The notes below the pieces were generated by a model. It did not search any database. It had not been told where the DNA came from and saw nothing but the letters and a program-made list of their open reading frames with translations. A program made the translations under genes and the position numbers. From an uncultured bacterium (GTDB taxonomy: Bacteria; Bacteroidota; Ignavibacteria; UBA10030; BY39), in assembly GCA_937967455.1 (NCBI GenBank), contig CALCJK010000020.1, positions 1 through 64,000 of the forward strand: a DNA stretch of 64,000 nucleotides. Reading direction: 5' to 3'. Positions 27,354-36,706 of the stretch are shown piece by piece (position 1 is the first letter of the stretch; every line of letters begins with the position of its first letter).

Positions 27354-28925
27354 ATGGAAAGCAAAAAAAACATCGGAATTATTAAATCTGTAACAAGCAA
27401 TCATGTTACAGGAATTCTATTACAAGACAGATTAAGCGAAATACTGCAACCTACATTTACGAATACTGGCATTATTGGTTCTTATGTCTTAATGCCAGCT
27501 GGTAATGCACATACTATCGGAATAGTTGTAGAAGCACATCGGGTTAATGAAAAAGATAAGGAAATAATTATTCAACTTGTTGGAACTCTTATTAATAACA
27601 AATTTGAAAAAGGTATTTCAAAATTTCCAGATGTTGATGATAAAATATTTACAGCTGATAAGGAAGATCTAAAAAATATATTCTCTTCATTTAGAGAATA
27701 TAATTTCTCAATTGGAGAAATATCATTACTTGAAGGTGAAAGACAATATCTTGACCCAAACAAATTTTTTGCGAAACATATAGCTGTTTTAGGCTCAACT
27801 GGTTCAGGAAAATCTTTTACTGTTTCATCTATACTTCAAAAAGTACAACATCTTGAAAATACACACATTATCATCCTGGATCTACATGGTGAATATGGTG
27901 CAGCATTTAGAAACATTGGAAATATAATAAAACTAGAAGAACTCGAACTTCCCTACTGGCTAATGAACTTTGAAGAAATTCAGGAAACATTCATAGACGA
28001 AAATGAGCAGTATGTCAACAACCAAATGATGATTTTAAAAGAAGCAATTATGGATTCAAAAAAAGCTAAGAATCCTTCGTTAAAAGATATCCTTACAATC
28101 GATACTCCTGTCTATTTCGATTTTTTAGATGTAAGGGTAAGAATGCAGTCCCTTGATACTGAAAGAACACTTGGTGGTAAAGAAGGTCCTTTCTACGGAC
28201 AATTTACAAGATTTTTAGTACGGCTTGATAGCAAACTTAATGATAAGAGATATGAATTTTTATTCAAACCAAAATCATACCGTGCATCTGATGCATTACC
28301 TGCATTAATGTCGAAATTGCTTGGTTTTGAAAATAACAAAACAGTTACAGTAATCGATATGAGTGCTGTACCATTTGATGTTGCAAATGTACTTGTATCA
28401 CTTTTAGGCAGAATAATCTTTGACTTCAATGTCTGGAATAATAACAGGAAGGACTTTCCAATACTAATTGTTTTTGAGGAAGCACATGCATATCTTTCCC
28501 CAACCCTGGGCTCAAAAGGTAGGTCAGCAAGAAAGACTGTTGAGAGAATAGCAAAAGAAGGGAGAAAGTATGGTGTAAGCTGTATGATAGTTAGTCAGCG
28601 TCCAGCAGAAATCTCGGAAACTGTTCTGGCACAGTGCAATAATTTTGTGACATTAAGATTAATTAATCCACACGACCAGAATTACATTCGCAAATTAGTA
28701 CCAGAAGCTATGGAAAACTTTATAGACATATTACCAACACTGAGACAGGGCGAAGCATTCATACTTGGAGATGCAGTTGCGTTACCTGTAAGAGTATTGA
28801 TTGATAAACCAAATCCAGAACCTTCTGGAACCGATATCAAATTTTATCAAAAATGGAGCAAACGAGAAAGTTCTATTGATACTAAGAACGTAATTGAGAG
28901 GTGGTGGAAACAAATTAGGTCTTAA
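27354..28925 (+). CDS. HerA-like ATPase (DUF87/HAS-barrel)
   Basis: A 523-residue P-loop NTPase of the HerA/FtsK class. The N-terminal 120 residues look like the HAS-barrel. Then come Walker A GSTGSGKSFT, LDLHGEYG, Walker B VFEEAHAYLSP and the sensor/arginine segment RIAKEGRKYGVSCMIVSQRP. HerA helicases load on DNA ends and usually pair with the nuclease NurA; no nurA is adjacent, so its partner is unknown. In some bacteria HerA-like proteins act in phage defence with Sir2 or DUF4297 partners, neither of which is here. A strong terminator follows. Confidence 0.9.
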   Translation: MESKKNIGIIKSVTSNHVTGILLQDRLSEILQPTFTNTGIIGSYVLMPAGNAHTIGIVVEAHRVNEKDKEIIIQLVGTLINNKFEKGISKFPDVDDKIFTADKEDLKNIFSSFREYNFSIGEISLLEGERQYLDPNKFFAKHIAVLGSTGSGKSFTVSSILQKVQHLENTHIIILDLHGEYGAAFRNIGNIIKLEELELPYWLMNFEEIQETFIDENEQYVNNQMMILKEAIMDSKKAKNPSLKDILTIDTPVYFDFLDVRVRMQSLDTERTLGGKEGPFYGQFTRFLVRLDSKLNDKRYEFLFKPKSYRASDALPALMSKLLGFENNKTVTVIDMSAVPFDVANVLVSLLGRIIFDFNVWNNNRKDFPILIVFEEAHAYLSPTLGSKGRSARKTVERIAKEGRKYGVSCMIVSQRPAEISETVLAQCNNFVTLRLINPHDQNYIRKLVPEAMENFIDILPTLRQGEAFILGDAVALPVRVLIDKPNPEPSGTDIKFYQKWSKRESSIDTKNVIERWWKQIRS

Positions 28926-28960
28926 ATTCTCAAATTTAAGCCCAAAATTTCACATTTTAT

Positions 28961-28995
28961 AAGTCGAATCAGTCACTTGATTCGACTTTTTTTAT
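28961..28995 (+). terminator. Rho-independent terminator after the HerA-like gene
   Basis: An 11-bp perfect stem AAGTCGAATCA / TGATTCGACTT with a 6-nt loop (GTCACT), followed directly by a T-run (TTTTTATCTTTT). It ends the long plus-strand block 10456-28925. Confidence 0.92.
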
Positions 28996-29234
28996 CTTTT
29001 AAACCACTTGATTTTTACTAAAATAATAGTTAATTTATTTTGTGAAAATATTGAGTTACATATTAAATCAATATTTCATTAAAGTCTCGCCCAATTTATA
29101 CCTACAAAGAAAAGGCAATAATATATCATCATATAAACGATTAAAAAATATTATATCACCTAAAAAGAATTTATTATTTATTGTATCTAAATCATAAGAA
29201 TTAATTTATATAAATAATAAAATCGGAGGATATT
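28996..29234 (+). other. AT-rich intergenic region
   Basis: From the HerA-like stop (28925) to the next ATG (29235) there are 309 bases without a recognisable gene. After the terminator the sequence is very AT-rich, with no tRNA and no convincing conserved RNA. It should hold the promoter of the T9SS cargo gene; an AATCGGAGGA ribosome-binding site is at its end. Confidence 0.6.
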
Positions 29235-29676
29235 ATGAAAACTTTGATCAAAAGTATTTTCCTGGGGTTAATTTTTTTTAGAAGCAAACACTCAAAATCC
29301 AATCCGCATCGTTAGCAATGCACCAAAAATCCAATATCATGCAGATGTTGATGGTGATTATGTAGTTTATTGGAGTAATCAAGATTCTGACCACCATATT
29401 TATCTCTACAAAATTTCAGATAGTTCAACAACAAAGATCACAACATATAACAACAGTGGAAAGGAGCACCCAAGAATATCAGGAAATTATATTTTCTGGT
29501 CTGATGATCGAAATGGAGATCATGACATTTATTTTTATGATATAAATAACCCACAGTTAGGTGATAGACTGCTCCTTGTATCTCCTCCTTATGGTCAGCT
29601 TGTTCTGGATGCCGAGGGAACAAAAGTATTAATTATGGATTACCAAGAGATTTTCCAAATTATAACAACAGGCTAA
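29235..29676 (+). pseudogene. frameshifted 5' part of a T9SS cargo gene
   Basis: An ATG at 29235 with a GGAGGA site starts a signal peptide (MKTLIKSIFLGLIF). The frame then reaches a stop at 29313-29315. Removing one T from the 8-T run at 29272-29279 continues the reading as EANTQNPIRIVSNAPKIQYH and onward, which gives a natural cleavage region and beta-propeller repeats (DVDGDYVVYW, GNYIFWSDDRNGDHDIYFYD) to a stop at 29674-29676. A second one-base change, probably a missing C near 29643, returns to the original frame (PRDFPNYNNR), which then stays open to 32642. Both indels are single-base and compensate each other, so sequencing error, slippage or recent decay are all possible. Confidence 0.75.
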
Positions 29677-29918
29677 TATGTTATGATTTTCTTACTCAAG
29701 AACAAGTCTTAATAAAAGAGGATCCATATCCTGATAATTTTAATTCGGCATCTATCTCAGGTAATCTTGTTGTTTATGATTACAAAAATGATATATACCT
29801 GTATAATTTATTCACAAATGAAACAGAAATAATATGCAATAATCCTTATGAACAACGAAACCCTGTAATATCTGGCAATGTCATTGTTTGGGAGGATAAT
29901 CGTAATGGCGATTGGGAC

Positions 29919-32642
29919 TTGTATCAATGTAATCTCCGGTACTGGCAAAGTGGTGCACATCTAAATGACTGGCCATTATCACAATTAGCAATAGAAAGAT
30001 ATAAATCTACAAGATCAAATCAACAGAACCCCAATATAAAAAACAAAATGTTGGTGTTTACAGATGATGCGGAAGAAGGTCAAGAAATTTATCTGTTAAA
30101 TTATAAAAATGATTATCGTTTAATTGGTCCAGTAACAAGAATATCGAATTCAGAATATAAAAACTGTGAACCAGTAACAGATGGAAAAAGCATAGTTTGG
30201 TGGGACGATAAAGATTTTAATCCATATATAATTAGTAATTCCGATGTATATCTCTGGCAGAGACCACTCGGCGCTGATTTATCACTATCATTAACAGCAA
30301 ATAGTACAAAATTACAGATTGAGGAATCCGTAACTCTTAATTTTACCATCAGCAATTTCGGACCATTACATGCTTCTAATATCACGATGATAGATACAAT
30401 TCCAGATAAGATACAAATCATTTCTGCATCATCCACTGCAGGAGAGGTAACCGTCAGCAACAACATTATTACATTTAATGCAAGTAATCTACCAATTGAT
30501 AGCTCAATAGAAATCACTGTTATCGGAAAAGCCATTACAACTGGGATAGCTGAAATATTTGGATCGGTTTCAGCACAAGAACCAGATTATATACCGCAAA
30601 ACAATGATACAAAATTAACTATTAAAATCAATGATGTCCGAACTATTCAACTCGTTTTTCATAATTACGGTAATCACCAAAGAATTAGAGTTGATAAGAA
30701 TAATTTTGTTCATATAATTTCCTATCAAGAATTCCCAATATTACTGACATACATAACTAATAAGACAGGAACATGGACAGAAGAAATATTAGACAATACA
30801 CAAGGCGACTTATTTATCACTGGCGCTGATTTAGATCTTGATGAGCAAGGAAATGCCCATGCGGTTTATGTAATTTCACCATATGGGATGGGTTACCCAT
30901 CGATGACACTATACTATACAAACAACACGTCAGGTCAATGGACTTCAACTTTACCGATTGGACCATTCGGTGGAGAAATGTATAAACCTTGTATAAAAAT
31001 CGATAAAAACAATTTTGTCCATATATGTTACCTGACGAACATATGGGGTGGAGATTTACATTACCTGAATAATAAAACTGGAAATTGGAGCCCTCCTGAC
31101 ACATTGATAAAGACATATCCATATAATTCATTAAGTATGGATGTAGATACAAATGGATATGCACACATCGTTACTTACTTTGCTGGCGTAGGACCGATTT
31201 ATCTTACAAATTCCCCGAATGGACTCTGGCATTTAGAACAAGTTGAATTAGGATGGATCGGCGGACAAAAAGAAATGATGTCGCTGGATATTAAGCTTGA
31301 TAATTCAAACAATCCACATGTAAGTTATGTCGGAAATGTTTATAATAACGAAGATTACAAATATGCAGTGAAATTAAACGGTACTTGGCATCACTATTTT
31401 GTAGATCTAGGTGGGTTTATGGGTGGACATAATAGAATTACATTAGATAATAATAACACACCATATATTATTTACGCTTCACCAAATAAAAATGAATTAA
31501 AATATGCAAAAAAAGAAGGAAATAGCTTCATAATATATCTGATTGAATCACACTTTTATAATTATGTGGGTGATTATTACGATATCGACGTCGATAAATA
31601 TAATAATATCCACTATGTTTATTATACAGACGAAAATTTGTATTACGGTACAAGTGCTATATACACCATCCGCCATGGTGGTGGAGATGAAAATTCAGGC
31701 GGATACTTTTTCGCAAACTCAATAACTGGCGGAAATGGCGCTCCAAGTCAACCAACATATAACTGGATTGATCCAATCACGCAAGGGCATAATTATATAT
31801 CAACTTGGTCAGAAGGAAATGCCGATAACGGATACTTTGGACCGGTTGATTTGCCATTTGGTTTCAGCTTCTTCGGTATCACTTATGATAAGTTTTATAT
31901 AAATTCAAATGGTTTTTTATCCTTCATAAAAGGATACTTAGAAACCGCAGAAAACGCCTCAATCCCTTTAATTGACGAACCCAATTGCATACTTGCAGCC
32001 TGTGCTATGAATTTGAATCTTGATACAATTTTACGTCCAGAATCGAAAATTTACTTTGGTGGAGATAACCAAAAATTTATAGTAACATATTATCATGCAT
32101 ATTCAAAAAAATCTCCAACAGATTATATAACATTTCAGATTATAATATATTCAAACGGCAGTATATTGTATCAATACAATAATCAGGAATCCACCATACC
32201 ACTTCCATCATCAATTGCTGACTATGCTCTAATTGGTATCGAAAATGAAGTAGGAACTAAAGGTATATGTTACAGAAATAACGGTGTCGGAGGACCGATA
32301 TTTTCGTCACCACTTGCTATTATGTTTGGCCCAAATGCACTCACATTGCCAGTAATTGATAATAACAAGCAAATTGTTGAGAATTATATTTTATACCAGA
32401 ACTACCCTAATCCATTTAATCCCACAACAACAATCCGGTTCGATATTCCAAAAACTTCATTTATAACACTGAAGGTTTATAATATACTAGGACAAGAAAT
32501 TACCACATTAGTAAATGGATACAAAAATCCCGGAAGATATGAAATCAATTTTGATGCCTCTTCACTTCCAAGTGGTGTATATTTCTACAGACTTATCTCA
32601 AATGATTTTACTTTTACAAAAAGATTAATTATAATGAGATAA
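29919..32642 (+). CDS. T9SS-sorted beta-propeller/DUF11 protein (5' end disrupted)
   Basis: The intact 3' part (about 907 residues) of the gene that begins at 29235; the open frame really extends back to about 29643. After TolB-like repeats comes a DUF11-like domain (ADLSLSLTAN, NFTISNFGP, IEITVIGKA). Then follow about seven repeats with the pattern (I/L)xxDxxxxxHxxY, such as IRVDKNNFVHI, LDLDEQGNAHAV and MDVDTNGYAHIV, probably a beta-propeller. A beta domain with GPVDLPFGFSFFGI follows. The C-terminus is a T9SS type-A sorting domain: NYPNPFNPTTTIRFDIP, LKVYNILGQE, SGVYFYRLI and KRLIIMR. Without the signal peptide this part would not be exported unless the frameshifts are bypassed. Confidence 0.8.
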   Translation: MYQCNLRYWQSGAHLNDWPLSQLAIERYKSTRSNQQNPNIKNKMLVFTDDAEEGQEIYLLNYKNDYRLIGPVTRISNSEYKNCEPVTDGKSIVWWDDKDFNPYIISNSDVYLWQRPLGADLSLSLTANSTKLQIEESVTLNFTISNFGPLHASNITMIDTIPDKIQIISASSTAGEVTVSNNIITFNASNLPIDSSIEITVIGKAITTGIAEIFGSVSAQEPDYIPQNNDTKLTIKINDVRTIQLVFHNYGNHQRIRVDKNNFVHIISYQEFPILLTYITNKTGTWTEEILDNTQGDLFITGADLDLDEQGNAHAVYVISPYGMGYPSMTLYYTNNTSGQWTSTLPIGPFGGEMYKPCIKIDKNNFVHICYLTNIWGGDLHYLNNKTGNWSPPDTLIKTYPYNSLSMDVDTNGYAHIVTYFAGVGPIYLTNSPNGLWHLEQVELGWIGGQKEMMSLDIKLDNSNNPHVSYVGNVYNNEDYKYAVKLNGTWHHYFVDLGGFMGGHNRITLDNNNTPYIIYASPNKNELKYAKKEGNSFIIYLIESHFYNYVGDYYDIDVDKYNNIHYVYYTDENLYYGTSAIYTIRHGGGDENSGGYFFANSITGGNGAPSQPTYNWIDPITQGHNYISTWSEGNADNGYFGPVDLPFGFSFFGITYDKFYINSNGFLSFIKGYLETAENASIPLIDEPNCILAACAMNLNLDTILRPESKIYFGGDNQKFIVTYYHAYSKKSPTDYITFQIIIYSNGSILYQYNNQESTIPLPSSIADYALIGIENEVGTKGICYRNNGVGGPIFSSPLAIMFGPNALTLPVIDNNKQIVENYILYQNYPNPFNPTTTIRFDIPKTSFITLKVYNILGQEITTLVNGYKNPGRYEINFDASSLPSGVYFYRLISNDFTFTKRLIIMR

Positions 32643-32675
32643 AAAAATTATCTAAAACAATACATAAAAAATATT

Positions 32676-34193
32676 ATGACGAAAAAATTTTTTCTCAATT
32701 TTATCATAGTAATATTTTTAGGGGGATATAGTATTTACAATACCACACGAGCTCAATGGGTTGAGTCAAAATATGGAGGTGAAGTTTATACTATTGCCAT
32801 CTCTGGTGAAAATATTTTCGTAGGTACCAGGTACGATGGCATATTCTTAAGCACCAATGGCGGAAGTAGCTGGAATGCAGTAAACAACGGTTTAACAAAT
32901 TATTGGGTTCGCTCCATAGCTATCTCAGGCGAGAATATTTTTGCAGGTACAGCGGACGGCATTTTCTTAAGCACTAATAATGGTGGCAATTGGAAAGCTA
33001 TTAATTCGGGCTTGATCCGAAAAAGTATAAATTGCTTGGCTGTATCGGGTGGTAATATATTTGCTGGAGCTGACGGCGGTCTATACTTATCCACTAATAA
33101 CGGACTGATATGGAACGCAATAGAAAATGGATTAACAAACAAAGTTGTAAATGTCATTACTTTTATTGGTTCTAATATTTTTGCTGGAACTTATAGCGGC
33201 GTTTTTCTATCAACAAATAATGGTGCATCCTGGACAGCTGTCAATAACGAATGGATGGTTTACGCTTTTGCTACCTCCGGTAATAAGCTATTTGCTGGAA
33301 CTTTTACTAAGGGTGTATTTTTAACCACTAACAATGGCAATACCTGGACAGAAGCAAACACGGGCTTAATAGATAAAAACATTTATTCCTTAGCGGTTTC
33401 AGGTGCAAATATTTTTGCTGGAACCAGTACAAGCATTTATTTATCTACAAATAATGGAAATACATGGAATAATGTTAAATATACAAATGAAATTGTAAAT
33501 TCTATAGCTATATCAGGTACAAATATTTATGCTGGAACTTGGAACGGTATTTTACTTAGCACAAACAACGGTGTTAACTGGATAGAAACTAACAATGGCT
33601 TAATTTATAAGTGGGTATACTCCTTTTGTGTCTTAGGAACAAACATCTTCGCTGGAAAATTTAATGGCGGCATTATGAAATCCACAGACGAAGGTAAAAA
33701 TTGGATTCCAGTAAATAACGGACTTACTAACAAGAGTATATTATCATTAGCCGTATCTGGAACAAATATCTATGCAGGAACATACGGTAATGGTATATTC
33801 TGCTCTACAGATAATGGTGATAGCTGGTCCGTAACGGGATTAGCCTATGGTGATATTCGGTCAATTGCAGTTATTGGTACAAATATTTTTGCAGGAACTG
33901 CTGGGGAGGGAATATACAAATCTACTAATTATGGCGCAAACTGGACAAATATCAATTCAGGCCTCACAAACAATAATGTATATGCTCTAGCATTTATTGG
34001 AACTAAAATTTTTGCAGGAACTTATGGTGGTGGTGTATTATTATCTACAAATAACGGTAATAATTGGAATCCCGTAAATTCAGGTTTAACAAATAGCAAT
34101 ATTTACGCTCTTGCAGTTATTGGTACAAACATTTTTGCAGGGACTGAGGGTGGAGTTTTTTTATCAACTAACAACGGTACAAATTGGCAATAA
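32676..34193 (+). CDS. secreted Asp-box (BNR) repeat protein, truncated by a stop codon
   Basis: A 505-residue protein with a signal peptide (cleavage near TTRAQ). It is built of about 42-residue repeats of the form SGTNIFAGT-GGIFLSTNNGxxW-VNNGL. Twelve Asp-boxes (STNNGxxW type) can be counted, which would fold as a sialidase-like or photosystem-stability-factor-like beta-propeller. The frame ends at TAA (34191-34193) in the middle of a repeat (NWQ-stop-VNSGLT). The same frame then continues with another repeat and a T9SS sorting domain. CAA to TAA is the simplest explanation. As written, the product lacks its sorting domain and should not reach the cell surface by T9SS. Confidence 0.8.
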   Translation: MTKKFFLNFIIVIFLGGYSIYNTTRAQWVESKYGGEVYTIAISGENIFVGTRYDGIFLSTNGGSSWNAVNNGLTNYWVRSIAISGENIFAGTADGIFLSTNNGGNWKAINSGLIRKSINCLAVSGGNIFAGADGGLYLSTNNGLIWNAIENGLTNKVVNVITFIGSNIFAGTYSGVFLSTNNGASWTAVNNEWMVYAFATSGNKLFAGTFTKGVFLTTNNGNTWTEANTGLIDKNIYSLAVSGANIFAGTSTSIYLSTNNGNTWNNVKYTNEIVNSIAISGTNIYAGTWNGILLSTNNGVNWIETNNGLIYKWVYSFCVLGTNIFAGKFNGGIMKSTDEGKNWIPVNNGLTNKSILSLAVSGTNIYAGTYGNGIFCSTDNGDSWSVTGLAYGDIRSIAVIGTNIFAGTAGEGIYKSTNYGANWTNINSGLTNNNVYALAFIGTKIFAGTYGGGVLLSTNNGNNWNPVNSGLTNSNIYALAVIGTNIFAGTEGGVFLSTNNGTNWQ

Positions 34194-34330
34194 GTTAATT
34201 CTGGATTAACAAACAATAAAGTCTACGCATTTGCTACCTATGGCACAAATCTATTCGCTGGAACCTGGGGAGGAGGAATATTCACAAGCAATAATAATGG
34301 AAACAGTTGGCAAGCAGTTAACTCTGGCTT
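32770..34330 (+). repeat. tandem ~125-bp repeats encoding Asp-box propeller blades
   Basis: About thirteen diverged copies of a unit encoding SGTNIFAGT, STNNGxxW and NNGL. They are protein-coding repeats, not CRISPR: the units have no unique spacers, and the similarity follows codon structure. Confidence 0.8.
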
Positions 34331-34727
34331 AGGATATAATTATATTTTGTCATTAATCATATATAACAATATCTTATATACAGGAACTGGTGGTGGTGGG
34401 ATTAGGAAAAGACCAGTATCAGAAATGATAACTTCAGTACCCTACTTGTTAAACAAAATACCTGATAAGTTTACCTTATATCAAAATTATCCCAATCCTT
34501 TCAACACAACCACAACAATAAAATTTGATTTACCAATTCCTTCTTTTGTTACATTGAAGGTATACGATTTACTTGGAGAAGAGATTATAAGTTTAATTAA
34601 TGAACAAAAGATTGCAGGTAAATATGAAGTCAATTTTAATGCTTCTTCCTTATCCAGCGGAATATATATATATCATTTAAATGCCAATAATCAAATTGCT
34701 ACTAAAAAATTAGTTTTAATTAAATAA
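34194..34727 (+). pseudogene. cut-off C-terminal part with T9SS sorting domain
   Basis: In frame with the gene at 32676 after its TAA. It encodes VNSGLTNNKVYAFATYGT and one more Asp-box (NNNGNSW), then a linker and a T9SS type-A sorting domain (NYPNPFNTTTTIKFDLP, LKVYDLLGEE, SGIYIYHL, KKLVLIK). It has no ribosome-binding site of its own, so it is translated only if the stop is read through or absent in the real genome. Confidence 0.75.
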
Positions 34728-34728
34728 A

Positions 34729-35628
34729 TCACAAAAAATAATTTATCATTTTCGAAACTATCTTTGCAGCTGTCAAATCTGGATGATGTAAATTATCGAT
34801 TGGAGCCAATTCAACTAAATCAGCTCCAACTACCGTTTTGTGCTTACCAATCGATTTTAATAATTGCATTACTTCGTTCCAGTACAGACCATTTGGCTCA
34901 GGTGTACCTGTCGAAGGCATAATTGATGGATCAAGTCCGTCAATATCAAATGTAACATAAACATTATTTGATAATTTTTTAACCACATAATCCTGCCAGG
35001 TTCTACCCAATTTATCATACTTACCTTCTCTGATCTCATGGGCATAAAGTGTAGTAATATTTTTTTCTCTAATAATATCAGCTTCTTCCTTAGCCTGAGC
35101 CCTAATCCCTACCTGAACAATTTTTTCAGGAGATAAATATTCACAAACACGAGCCATCACACAGGCGTGGCTGTACTTGTTATTATTGTATTCCTGTCTT
35201 AAATCTGAATGCGCATCAATCTGCAAAACAGACAAATCCTTAAACTTATTTGCAAACTGGGCAATTAATGCCTGAGTAATTGTGTGTTCGCCACCTAAAG
35301 AGATAACAAATTTTCCATTTTCTATTAATTTGCCACATGTATTGTAGATCAATCCCAACGCATCTTCATCTTTCAAATTTGATATCTCAATAGGTTCTAA
35401 AGTTGCAATACCAAATTCACTAAAAACTTCCCTGCCGGTTTCCTCATCATAAAACTCCACATAGTGTGATGCTTTAAGTATTGCTTCAGGACCTCTGGCA
35501 GTCCCACCACCATAACTTACTGTTGCTTCATATGGAATTGGTAAGATTACAACTTTTGATTTTTCAAACGTTGAATACTTTTCCTCAATTCCTAAAAAAT
35601 TCCTGGATAAATCTAATGTTTTAAGCAT
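34729..35628 (-). CDS. speB: agmatinase / arginase family ureohydrolase
   Basis: Hydrolyses agmatine to putrescine and urea. The manganese-binding motifs are GGEHTIT (His), DAHSDLRQEY and DIDGLDPS, and GTPEPNG marks the agmatinase branch. Length 299 aa from the ATG at 35628; the frame can be extended to 35646 only with a TTG. It converges with the broken T9SS gene (1 bp apart) and is divergent from the DUF2085 gene. An arginase or formiminoglutamase role is less likely from the motif context. Confidence 0.88.
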   Translation of the reverse strand: MLKTLDLSRNFLGIEEKYSTFEKSKVVILPIPYEATVSYGGGTARGPEAILKASHYVEFYDEETGREVFSEFGIATLEPIEISNLKDEDALGLIYNTCGKLIENGKFVISLGGEHTITQALIAQFANKFKDLSVLQIDAHSDLRQEYNNNKYSHACVMARVCEYLSPEKIVQVGIRAQAKEEADIIREKNITTLYAHEIREGKYDKLGRTWQDYVVKKLSNNVYVTFDIDGLDPSIMPSTGTPEPNGLYWNEVMQLLKSIGKHKTVVGADLVELAPIDNLHHPDLTAAKIVSKMINYFL

Positions 35629-35720
35629 AATAAAAAATTTTTTCAAAATATATTCAATTCTGATAAAATATCAAAAGAATTTTGCATATAATATTTTTTT
35701 CTGTTATTTTCAAATCAGAA

Positions 35721-36242
35721 ATGCTACGAAAATTTAAAATATATCACTTCATCTTAATTTCTATCTTATTTTGGAACATCCTTATTTTATCGCCTGTATT
35801 TATTCATCCCCACCTTCCTTATGTATCCCACTTCATATATTCTGGATTTCATCATATCTGTCATCAATACGATTCCAGATCAATATTCTTATTTGACATT
35901 AAACTTGCTGTGTGTTCGAGGTGCTGGGGAATATATTTTGGGTTCCTAATAGGGACAATTGCATTCCCACTCTTGAACAAAATTATAAATAAAACTAAAA
36001 AACATATATTTATTATTGCACTAATACCAATATTAATAGATATTATACTGGATTTTCTTAACATTCATAAAAGTAACTTATTAACAAAATCATTAAGCGG
36101 ACTATTTTTTGGTACGCTTTCAGCTATTTTTTTAGTTGGAACATTAGAAGATGCATTAAGCCAAATAATTAATAATATTAGAAGGAGAAATTTATGTTCG
36201 AAAAACCAGAAAAATTCACCCCAGCCCTATACGGTGGAATAA
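35721..36242 (+). CDS. DUF2085 membrane protein
   Basis: A 173-residue protein with four to five hydrophobic segments. It has the DUF2085 features: CHQYDSRSI followed about 20 residues later by CSRCWGIYFGF, both near the membrane, which suggests a metal or disulfide site. The function of the family is unknown. The ATG at 35721 is preferred over a TTG at 35682. Its 3' end overlaps the next gene by 49 nt, an unusually long overlap that implies translational coupling. Confidence 0.8.
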   Translation: MLRKFKIYHFILISILFWNILILSPVFIHPHLPYVSHFIYSGFHHICHQYDSRSIFLFDIKLAVCSRCWGIYFGFLIGTIAFPLLNKIINKTKKHIFIIALIPILIDIILDFLNIHKSNLLTKSLSGLFFGTLSAIFLVGTLEDALSQIINNIRRRNLCSKNQKNSPQPYTVE

Positions 36243-36706
36243 TTATTGGCATAATATCCTCTGTACCCTTTTTAAATTTTCTTAATTGCTTATGTTGTGC
36301 AGGTGTAATCATTGGAGGAATATTAAGCGTTTATTTTTATAAGCAAAACTTTACTTCTGAAATGCCTCCTTTTACATCAGGTGATTGCTTAAATGTAGGA
36401 TTATATGCCGGTATAATCGGAGCAATTATCGCTACAGCATTAAGCGCAGTTTTTTTAATTTTATTTGGGAATGTTGTAGGAGAATTTATTCTCGAATACC
36501 TAAGATCAGCTGATATTGAGCTCCCTGAAGAAACATTTGAAGCTATCGAGAAAGCATTTTCTCAACAATTAACTTTTATAAGCATCCTTACTGATCTGGT
36601 TGTGAGTTTGATACTATATTCTCTTTTTGGATTGTTAGGTGGTATAATAGGATATAATATCTTTAAACCAAAACAAATTGATTATCTCCCAAAAATCAAT
36701 GTTTAG
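36194..36706 (+). CDS. polytopic membrane protein, unknown
   Basis: A 170-residue protein with about four hydrophobic segments (14-50, 68-95, 125-160) separated by short loops, and a soluble acidic helix at about 105-122 (DIELPEETFEAIEKAF). It is Gly-rich in the membrane parts, with a Cys pair (CLCC) in the first loop. An AGAAGGAG ribosome-binding site precedes the ATG even though it lies inside the DUF2085 gene. Its stop overlaps the start of the next gene by 8 nt. I do not recognise the family. Confidence 0.72.
   Translation: MFEKPEKFTPALYGGIIIGIISSVPFLNFLNCLCCAGVIIGGILSVYFYKQNFTSEMPPFTSGDCLNVGLYAGIIGAIIATALSAVFLILFGNVVGEFILEYLRSADIELPEETFEAIEKAFSQQLTFISILTDLVVSLILYSLFGLLGGIIGYNIFKPKQIDYLPKINV

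Noticed and set aside
29438-29623. Minus-strand ORF in the gap before the T9SS cargo gene
   Set aside because: It lies antisense to the frameshifted reading of the cargo gene, which has clear repeat motifs (GNYIFWSDDRNGDHD), so it is a shadow.
32770-34330. Regular repeat spacing that could suggest a CRISPR array
   Set aside because: The units are about 125 bp, diverge at codon third positions and encode Asp-box propeller blades; there are no constant repeats with unique spacers and no cas genes.
35682-35720. TTG-started extension of the DUF2085 protein
   Set aside because: The ATG at 35721 gives the usual family N-terminus; the extension adds an unconserved leader.
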